DNA from: Rhodoferax sp.
GTDB taxonomy: Bacteria > Pseudomonadota > Gammaproteobacteria > Burkholderiales > Burkholderiaceae_C
NCBI GenBank assembly: GCA_024235935.1
Contig: JACKLL010000001.1
Location: forward strand, 310,001-374,000
Direction: 5' to 3'
Length of the DNA stretch: 64,000 nt
Shown: piece after piece, positions 58,025 to 64,000 of the stretch
How positions within the stretch are numbered: the stretch's first letter is position 1
Layout: every line of letters starts with the position of its first letter
The notes under the pieces: generated by a model
Databases searched by the model: none
What the model was told of the DNA's origin: nothing
Seen by the model: the letters and a program-made list of their open reading frames with translations, nothing else
Program-made: the position numbers and the translations under genes

Positions 58025-59490
58025 CGGTCGGGCCTGAAGAGTGCCGCATCGAGCGCGGTATCGGCGCTGGCGGGATCGGGATCGGCCAGGTTGACGAAGG
58101 CCGGCGTGACCCGCACGGTGCCGAGCAGGTCGGACCAGGCCTTGCGCCGCTGCGCCAGCCGCTGCGGATCATCGCCGGCGCGGGCTGCGAAGCTGGTTTC
58201 GTCGACCACTACCAGCAGCGGCTCCGCCGTGCCGGACTGTGCGACGACGGCAGCCGCAAATGCGCCATGGGCTTCCTGCTCAGGTGTTGCCGCCATGTTG
58301 AACAGCAGCACGCGCGTGCCGGGGTGCGACGCCCAGTCCGGGGTCCCAGCCGGCGCGTCTTCCCCGTAGCCGGTCGGTGCCACCTGGTGAATCGCCACGG
58401 CGCCACCGAGCAGCCGTTGCAGCAGGCCATCGAGCCCCGCGATGGCGCGTTCGCTGGGCGTATAGCCGTACGGCAGCACCACCGCATGGTTGGGCGCCAC
58501 GTGGAAGCCGCGCAGCATCCGGCGAAAGTAGGCCGACTCCAGCGCCAGCGGGAAGGCGCGTGCCTGACGCGCCTCGCGCCAGGCGGCAAGCGCAGCCAGC
58601 AACAGACGCGGCAGCACCACCAGCGCCAGCAAGCTCAGTGCCATCAGGTGCAACCAGGCGGCCGCGTTCTCCGAGCCTGGCGCCTGGATCGCCGCCACCC
58701 GGGCCAGGTCGGGCACCGGCACCTGGCCCAGCCATGCGCCAGGCGCCAGCACCACCGACAACAGCGCATGGACCGTGGCCGCATCGAGGAAGGTGCTCTC
58801 CCAGCTGGCACGGTATTCCAGCGCCAGGCCACGCAGGTACATGCCGGCAATCACGCCGGATGCGAACACGGCTGCGCCCAGGTGCAGCAGGCGTGTTGCG
58901 CGCACCTGGTACAAGGGCGCTGCGATGGAGGCCCATTGCGCAGCAACGATGCGCAACCAGTGCCCCACCGGGGTCGCGGGCGTGCGGCCACCGCGGCTGC
59001 GTCGCCATCCGGCGCCGATGGCCGCCACGGCCGAACGCAACACGTCGGGCAGTTGCAGCCGGCCCAGACGCAGCACGGGCGCCAGCAACAGCATCAGATA
59101 GACCAGCAGATTCCACGCCAGCAGCAGGAGCATCGGCGGCGCCAGCACGTTGATGCGTTGCGATCCCCCCATGCGATCCGCCAGCAGCCCGGCCGCGAAG
59201 GCCAGCACCACCACCACCGTGCCGACCCAGGGCCGCCAGGCCAGGGCATGGAGGCCCTGCTTCAGCGTCGGAAAGCGTTCCTGCAAACGCGCCAGTGCCA
59301 GCCGCGCGCGGGCGGCAACAAAGCGTGCCGGCGCCGCCGACTCCCCCACTTCGGCCGCAGCCGCCTGGCTGACCCATGCGCGGTCGGCGTCGCTCCATTG
59401 CGCGGCACTCCGGTCCTCGGTCTCGATCGCCCGCACCACAGTCACGGCGAGGGCGTCGGCCTCGTGGATCGTGCTGTCCGACAGCGTCAC
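58021..59490 (-). CDS. DUF2868 multi-pass membrane protein
   Basis: A 489-residue protein with hydrophobic helices at about residues 75-95, 105-135, 200-225 and 280-310, and a soluble C-terminal third. GTG 59490 is supported by GGAG seven bases before it. Translation is coupled to the DUF3482 GTPase gene downstream (ATGA). I infer that it anchors or controls that GTPase. The Ser/Asp/Glu-rich N-terminus is cytoplasmic by the positive-inside pattern. Confidence 0.85.
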   Translation of the reverse strand: MTLSDSTIHEADALAVTVVRAIETEDRSAAQWSDADRAWVSQAAAAEVGESAAPARFVAARARLALARLQERFPTLKQGLHALAWRPWVGTVVVVLAFAAGLLADRMGGSQRINVLAPPMLLLLAWNLLVYLMLLLAPVLRLGRLQLPDVLRSAVAAIGAGWRRSRGGRTPATPVGHWLRIVAAQWASIAAPLYQVRATRLLHLGAAVFASGVIAGMYLRGLALEYRASWESTFLDAATVHALLSVVLAPGAWLGQVPVPDLARVAAIQAPGSENAAAWLHLMALSLLALVVLPRLLLAALAAWREARQARAFPLALESAYFRRMLRGFHVAPNHAVVLPYGYTPSERAIAGLDGLLQRLLGGAVAIHQVAPTGYGEDAPAGTPDWASHPGTRVLLFNMAATPEQEAHGAFAAAVVAQSGTAEPLLVVVDETSFAARAGDDPQRLAQRRKAWSDLLGTVRVTPAFVNLADPDPASADTALDAALFRPDR

Positions 59491-59545
59491 AGAGGGACTC
59501 CGATCGGGCGCGCAAACATCAGGGCCATGGCGCCGTTCCCAGCCG

Positions 59546-60238
59546 TCACGCGGCGTCCATGCCGTTGGCGCGCTTGCAGGCGGTGGCCTCCGGTCCGGCC
59601 AGGTACGCCAGCAAGGCACGGGCCTGTTCCGGGCAGCTACAGCCACTGGACACGGCCCCGCTGAACACCGTGATGCTCTGGATATCGTCGGGCAAGGGCC
59701 CCAGCACATCGATGCCGGGCACGTTCATCAACTCGCTCAACTGCTGAAAGCCGAGTTCGACCTCGCCCCGGGCCACCAGGCTGGCCACGGGAACGCCCGG
59801 CGGCGCCTGAACGATGCGACCGGCCAGCTGCCCGGCAATACCCCAGCGCTCAAACAGCTGGAGCAGATAGTTGCCGCTCGGCCCGGTGGAATAACCCACC
59901 GTGCGGGCAGCCAGAACCGCCGCCTTGACGGCATCGCCCGAACCGGTGTCGGGCCGTGCCTTGCCGGAGCCGACCGCCATGCCGATGCCCGAGCGTGCAA
60001 TATCGACGCGGCTGCCCGGCTGCAGCTTGCCTTCGGCCGTCAGCTTGTCGATGACCGCCGCCGCCAACACCACGACATCGACCGACTCGCCGGACTGGAC
60101 GCGCTGCGCCACCGCGACGCCTCCGGCACTCTCCAGTTCGACCGGCTGGCCGGTGTCCCGGCCATGGCGCTGCGCCAGTTCGGACAGCACCTCGCGGGTT
60201 GCCATCGATGACAGGATCTTGATCGGTTCCAGACGCAC
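59546..60238 (-). CDS. ModA-like substrate-binding protein without signal peptide
   Basis: A 230-residue protein of the molybdate-binding (PBP type 2) fold: IKILSSMATREVLSELA at the start, VDVVVLAAAVIDKL, and the ARTVGYSTGPSGNYLLQLFERWG hinge region. GTG 60238 has a textbook AAGGAG six bases upstream and gives VRLEPIKILSS, with no export signal; longer frames add only arginine-rich unlikely sequence. It therefore seems cytoplasmic, possibly a ligand sensor or an enzyme-linked protein. No permease or ATPase is adjacent. The hydroxyacid dehydrogenase is divergent. Confidence 0.8.
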   Translation of the reverse strand: MRLEPIKILSSMATREVLSELAQRHGRDTGQPVELESAGGVAVAQRVQSGESVDVVVLAAAVIDKLTAEGKLQPGSRVDIARSGIGMAVGSGKARPDTGSGDAVKAAVLAARTVGYSTGPSGNYLLQLFERWGIAGQLAGRIVQAPPGVPVASLVARGEVELGFQQLSELMNVPGIDVLGPLPDDIQSITVFSGAVSSGCSCPEQARALLAYLAGPEATACKRANGMDAA

Positions 60239-60330
60239 GCGCGGCTCCTTGGTCAGTTGCGATTCACCGGCAGGCACCATGCGAGGCGCTCGGGACACCC
60301 CGAGACTGCAGCGCGTCCATTGCCAGCCGC

Positions 60331-60349
60331 GGACAACACCGGGTTGTCC
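60331..60349. promoter_or_regulatory. Inverted repeat between the ModA-like and dehydrogenase genes
   Basis: GGACAAC-ACCGG-GTTGTCC, perfect 7-bp arms, lies in the 246-bp divergent region. It may be an operator or a short hairpin. A second small hairpin CTCGGG/CCCGAG is at about 60,288-60,303. Confidence 0.35.
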
Positions 60350-60484
60350 TGCGTTTTGGATTATCGATGCTGCACGTCGAAGGACGGAGCAGACACACCG
60401 CAGGTCTGCGGGCGAGCGCCGGCAAAGCAGTGCAAAATGTGCCGGCAATTGTGCTGCTGCGTTTATTTGATGGGAATCTCACAC

Positions 60485-61381
60485 ATGAAAAAGATCGGAT
60501 TCATCGGTGCCTCCGGGCTCATGGGCCATGGCATCGCCAAGAACCTGCTTGCCAAGGGTTTCGAGCTGTCTCTCACCGTGCACCACAACCGCGAACGCGT
60601 GGCCGACCTGCTGGCTGCGGGTGCGACCGAAGCCGCCGGACCGAAAGGCCTGGCCCAGTGCGACGCGGTCATCCTGTGCGTCACCGGCACGCCGCAGGTC
60701 GAACAATGCCTGCTGGGTGACGATGGGCTGCTCGCCCATGCCAAGTCCGGCATGGTGATCGTCGACACATCGACCAGCGAGCCCGAGTCGACACTGCGCC
60801 TGGGCGACCTGTGTGCGTCGCGCGGCGTCACGCTGGTCGACGCCCCGCTGGCGCGCTCGGCGCCCGAGGCGGAACTGGGCAAACTCAACACCATGGTGGG
60901 CGCCACGCCCGAGGTGTTTGCGCGCATCGAACCGATCTTCAAGGCTTACTGCGAAAACATCTTTCATGTCGGTGGGCCGAGCACCGGGCACACCATCAAG
61001 CTGCTGAACAATTTCGTGGCCCAGGCCATCTGCACCGCGACCGCCGAGGCGTTTGCCGTCGGTGCCAAGGCTGGAGCCGACCTGCGCCAGCTGGTCCGGG
61101 TGATCTCCGCCGGCGGCGTCAACTCGGGCCTGTTCCAGGCCATGGCCAAGACGCTGGATGGCGACTTCAGCGGCCTGACGTTCGAGCTGGACAACGCGCG
61201 CAAGGACGTGCGCTACTACGGCCACCTGGCAGAAATGGTGGTGGTGCCGGCACCGGTTGGCCAGGCGGTGCACCAGAGTCTGGCGATCGCATCTTCGCTC
61301 GGCCAGGGCGCCAAGTTCGTTCCGGCGCTGGTGACGGCCCAGGAGCAGCTGACCGGCGCGCGCATCGCACCGGCGACCTGA
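60485..61381 (+). CDS. NAD(P)-dependent beta-hydroxyacid dehydrogenase
   Basis: A 298-residue enzyme of the 3-hydroxyisobutyrate dehydrogenase family. The Rossmann start is KKIGFIGASGLMGHGIAKNL (Gly-x-Gly-x-x-Gly with Ala variants). The substrate motif DAPLARSAPEAELGKLNTMVG and the catalytic Lys in KLLNNFVAQA (near 175) follow. ATG 60485 fits the family; ATG 60470 would add five residues. It may reduce or oxidise a short hydroxyacid such as tartronate semialdehyde, but the exact substrate is unknown. Confidence 0.92.
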   Translation: MKKIGFIGASGLMGHGIAKNLLAKGFELSLTVHHNRERVADLLAAGATEAAGPKGLAQCDAVILCVTGTPQVEQCLLGDDGLLAHAKSGMVIVDTSTSEPESTLRLGDLCASRGVTLVDAPLARSAPEAELGKLNTMVGATPEVFARIEPIFKAYCENIFHVGGPSTGHTIKLLNNFVAQAICTATAEAFAVGAKAGADLRQLVRVISAGGVNSGLFQAMAKTLDGDFSGLTFELDNARKDVRYYGHLAEMVVVPAPVGQAVHQSLAIASSLGQGAKFVPALVTAQEQLTGARIAPAT

Positions 61382-61503
61382 ACCGGCGCGCGGCTACGGC
61401 TGGGCGCGCTCCGGGCGCCCGCGCTTGCCGCGATGCAGTCAGCGACGGGCACAGCACCGCTTCAGCGGTTCAGATAGTCGGACAGTCGGACAGTCTGAGA
61501 CGG

Positions 61504-62019
61504 TCAGCGCAACCATTTCTGCAGGAATACGGCCGTCCCCAGGGCCGGATCCAGCTGGTAGGACGCGAAACCGATCCGTTCATACAGGCGGCTGGCGCTG
61601 GCGTTTCCCGTCAGCACCTCCAGCGTCATCTTGCAGGCGCCGCGCTCCCGTGCAATCTCCTCGGCCAGCGCAAGCATACGCTCGGCTATGCGCAGGCCGC
61701 GATGGCTTGCCGCAACGGCGACGTCATGCACGTTCACCAGGGGTTTGCACGCAAAGGTGGAGAAACCCTCGATGCAATTGACCAGGCCCACGACCTGCGC
61801 GCCATCGAAGGCGAGCACACTGAAAGCCTGCGGTCTGGCGGCAAGCGCGTCGACCAGATGGGCACGGACGTTGTCGTCCAGCGCATGTCCACCACCGGCC
61901 GGGTCACGCGCATAGGCATCCAGCATCTCGACCAGGGCCCGGCCATGCACCGGGTTGCCATAGTCGGCACGCACGATCCGCACCGAATCCGTCGGCAGGG
62001 AGGTCTGCGGGGCGCTCAT
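61504..62019 (-). CDS. GNAT family N-acetyltransferase
   Basis: A 171-residue acetyl-CoA-dependent transferase. Motif A is NVHDVAVAASHRGLRIAERMLALAEE, and motif B is GNASASRLYERIGFASYQLD. The acceptor is unknown. It lies 58 bp downstream of glmM on the same strand and probably on its transcript. Confidence 0.9.
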   Translation of the reverse strand: MSAPQTSLPTDSVRIVRADYGNPVHGRALVEMLDAYARDPAGGGHALDDNVRAHLVDALAARPQAFSVLAFDGAQVVGLVNCIEGFSTFACKPLVNVHDVAVAASHRGLRIAERMLALAEEIARERGACKMTLEVLTGNASASRLYERIGFASYQLDPALGTAVFLQKWLR

Positions 62020-62077
62020 CGGGCATCCTCCTTGTTGCGAATTGCGGAATTCGACCTTGGGAACAGCCAGTCGGTGC

Positions 62078-63409
62078 TCATGCGCTCACCGCCAGTGCGA
62101 GGCGCTCCGCGCAGGCCTGGGCCTGGGCTGGATCACGTGCCTCCACCATGACGCGCAGCAACGGCTCGGTGCCGCTGGCACGGATCAGCACCCGGCCCGT
62201 GTCACCCAGTTCGTCATTGACCGCCTGCGTTTCAGCCGCCAGCCGGGTGTTGGACTTCCAGTCCTGCCCGGCCTTCAGACGGACATTGATCAGCACCTGC
62301 GGAAACAGCTGCAGCTCGGCCAGCAGCTGCGAGGGGCTGCGGCCATTGCGCACGCAGGCCTGCAGCACCTGCAGCGCCGAGATCAGGCCATCACCGGTGG
62401 TGTGTTTGTCGAGCGCCAGCAAGTGGCCGGAGCCTTCGCCGCCGAGGATCCAGTGGTTCTTCTCCAGCTCCTCCAGCACATAGCGGTCACCCACGCGGGC
62501 GCGCACGAAATGCACACCCCGCGCCTTGAGCGCGACCTCGACCGCCATGTTGGTCATCAAGGTCCCCACGACCCCGGGTACATGCTCGTCACGGCCCAGG
62601 CGGTCGTCGGCCAGCAAATAGAGCAACTCGTCGCCATTGAAGAGGCGGCCTTCGGAGTCGACCAGCTGCAGCCGATCGGCGTCGCCGTCGAGGGCCACCC
62701 CGAAATCGGCCTTGTGCTTGCGCACCGCCTCGACCAGCGCCTGCGGATGGGTTGCACCGACGTCATGGTTGATGTTGAGTCCGTCCGGAGAACAGCCGAT
62801 CGCCACCACCTCGGCACCCAGTTCGTGAAAGACCATGGGCGCGATCTGGTAGGCGGCCCCATGCGCACCGTCGACCACGATCTTGACACCGCGCAGCGTC
62901 AGCTCGGATGAGAAGGTGCTCTTGCAGAACTCGACATATCGGCCGGCCGCATCCTCGAGGCGCCGGGTCTTGCCCAGGGATGCGGAGTCGGCCCAGACCG
63001 GATCTTCGCGCAGCGTGGCCTCCACCGCCTCTTCCCAGGCATCGGGCAGCTTGGCACCCTGGGCACTGAAGAACTTGATGCCATTGTCCGCAAACGGATT
63101 GTGGCTGGCACTGATGACCACACCCAGCGAGGCGCGCTGCGCCCGGGTGAGGTAGGCAACACCTGGTGTGGGCAAGGGCCCGAGCAGCACCACGTCGACG
63201 CCGGCGGAATTGAAACCGCTCTCGAGTGCGCTTTCGAGCATGTAGCCCGAAATACGGGTGTCCTTGCCGATCAGCACGATCGGGCGCTCCTGCGAGCGTT
63301 TGAGCACCCGGCCCACCGCATGGGCAAGGCGCAATACGAAGTCGGGGGTGATGGGAGGGACACCCACCGTACCGCGAATGCCATCGGTTCCAAAATATTG
63401 ACGCGTCAT
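62078..63409 (-). CDS. glmM: Phosphoglucosamine mutase
   Basis: A 443-residue enzyme converting glucosamine-6-phosphate to glucosamine-1-phosphate for peptidoglycan and LPS. The active serine is Ser102 in VVISASHNPFADNG, the metal loop is ALDGDADRLQ (about 240), the sugar loop GGEGSGHLL (about 325) and the phosphate loop RASGTEPLLRV (about 410). ATG 63409 gives the standard MTRQYFGTDGIRGTVG. It follows folP on the same strand, the conserved order in proteobacteria. Confidence 0.98.
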   Translation of the reverse strand: MTRQYFGTDGIRGTVGVPPITPDFVLRLAHAVGRVLKRSQERPIVLIGKDTRISGYMLESALESGFNSAGVDVVLLGPLPTPGVAYLTRAQRASLGVVISASHNPFADNGIKFFSAQGAKLPDAWEEAVEATLREDPVWADSASLGKTRRLEDAAGRYVEFCKSTFSSELTLRGVKIVVDGAHGAAYQIAPMVFHELGAEVVAIGCSPDGLNINHDVGATHPQALVEAVRKHKADFGVALDGDADRLQLVDSEGRLFNGDELLYLLADDRLGRDEHVPGVVGTLMTNMAVEVALKARGVHFVRARVGDRYVLEELEKNHWILGGEGSGHLLALDKHTTGDGLISALQVLQACVRNGRSPSQLLAELQLFPQVLINVRLKAGQDWKSNTRLAAETQAVNDELGDTGRVLIRASGTEPLLRVMVEARDPAQAQACAERLALAVSA

Positions 63410-63508
63410 TTGTCTTCTTCTTCCTTCTCCCGGGATTCGGGTCCCGATACCCATGTGCTGGCGTCTGTGCGCGGGCGCCTCGACGGGCGCTGGCGCTCTG
63501 GACGCCCG

Positions 63509-64000
63509 CTAAGCGATGGCGTCGAACACAGCCAGCGCCTGAACAGTCTCGCGTACATCATGGACGCGCACGATGCGGGCCCCTCGCTCCACCGCGAGCA
63601 AAGCCGCAGCCACGCTGGGCACCATGCGTGCCTGGGGATCGAGGGAGGCCAGCGTGGCCAGCGAGCGGCTGGTGGCCGTCGCCAGCGAAGACTTGCGGGA
63701 CCATCCCGCCAGCAAGGGGTAGCCTGCGGCCAGCAACTCCTGCTGACGCGCCAGCAGGCTGAAATTCTGCTCCACGGTCTTGCCGAAGCCGATGCCCGGG
63801 TCCAGCACGATCCGCTGCGGTGCAATGCCGCGCGCCTGCAGTTGCGCCGCCGCGTCACGCAGGAACGCCAGCACCTGGACAACGACATCGCCCTGCATCG
63901 GCTCGACCTGCATGGTCTGCGGCTCGCGGTGCATGTGCATCAGGCAGACGCCGCAGTCGGGGTAACGCGCCACCACGTCGGCTGCGCCACTCTGGCGCAA
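63509..64000 (-). CDS. folP: Dihydropteroate synthase, C-terminal 163 residues (N-terminus outside the window)
   Basis: The frame enters from the right edge and ends at 63509. It contains the C-terminal half of the TIM barrel: CLMHMHREPQTMQ, IVLDPGIGFGKTVEQNF (pterin-binding Asp and the loop), LAGWSRKSSL and the final IVRVHDVRETVQAL with the substrate His. It makes dihydropteroate from pABA for folate. glmM is 99 bp downstream. Confidence 0.96.
   Translation of the reverse strand: MRQSGAADVVARYPDCGVCLMHMHREPQTMQVEPMQGDVVVQVLAFLRDAAAQLQARGIAPQRIVLDPGIGFGKTVEQNFSLLARQQELLAAGYPLLAGWSRKSSLATATSRSLATLASLDPQARMVPSVAAALLAVERGARIVRVHDVRETVQALAVFDAIA

Overview
The window is about 67% GC chromosomal DNA from a betaproteobacterium, almost certainly of the order Burkholderiales. 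Several gene orders point that way: pstSCAB-phoU-phoBR in one run, trxA-rho-rpmE with a zinc-free (type B) L31, ffs opposite dnaX-ybaB-recR, folP-glmM, moaA-mobA-moeA, methyltransferase-rnhA, and a DUF2868 gene overlapping a DUF3482 GTPase gene. I cannot name the genus from the sequence. I see no tRNA, rRNA, insertion sequence, prophage or CRISPR array. The only stable RNA gene I recognise is the 4.5S SRP RNA.

Layout. 0-8.5 kb: the 3' side of nadE is cut off by the window edge; then a FemAB-like GNAT protein, a glutathione S-transferase, an alpha/beta hydrolase, the soluble pyrophosphatase ppa opposite the membrane proton-pumping pyrophosphatase hppA, and an aldehyde dehydrogenase. 8.6-11.8 kb: molybdenum-cofactor genes moaA, mobA, moeA. 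11.9-16.7 kb: an RND efflux permease with a frame-disrupted membrane-fusion protein. 16.8-24.9 kb: rnhA, a methyltransferase, a MltD-type lytic transglycosylase, an orphan periplasmic binding protein, a MAPEG protein, recR, ybaB, dnaX (frame-disrupted in its C-terminal part) and ffs. 25-33 kb: small unknown genes, a BaiN-type flavoprotein, and an AddA/AddB-like helicase-nuclease pair. 33-37 kb: trxA, rho, rpmE, and a large membrane protein of the ArnT glycosyltransferase type. 37.3-44 kb: the whole phosphate system pstSCAB-phoU-phoB-phoR. 44-54.4 kb: a CorA/ZntB transporter, phosphatidylserine decarboxylase, a membrane-anchored class III aminotransferase, a Mpo1-like membrane protein, a GT4 glycosyltransferase, a CYTH-CHAD protein, PPK2 and Ppx/GppA. 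54.4-64 kb: an EAL-CBS-GGDEF protein, the DUF2868/DUF3482 pair, a ModA-like protein without signal peptide, a beta-hydroxyacid dehydrogenase, a GNAT enzyme, glmM and the 3' part of folP.

How the genes fit together. Much of the window concerns phosphate, pyrophosphate and polyphosphate: two pyrophosphatases, uptake and sensing by Pst/PhoU/PhoBR, a CYTH-CHAD protein, PPK2 and Ppx. I find candidate Pho boxes (two 7-bp half-sites 4 bp apart, then a 10-bp gap to a -10-like hexamer) before pstS, the CorA-like gene, the GT4 glycosyltransferase, the Mpo1-like gene and ppk2. If real, these make the 39-53 kb stretch a Pho-controlled island joining phosphate uptake, polyphosphate use and a possible lipid-remodelling set (decarboxylase, aminotransferase, Mpo1-like protein, glycosyltransferase). 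That set is the best candidate here for an undescribed system.

Quality note. The membrane-fusion gene and dnaX each change reading frame several times within short GC-rich segments while the other long genes are intact. Since dnaX is essential, consensus errors are as likely as real decay.
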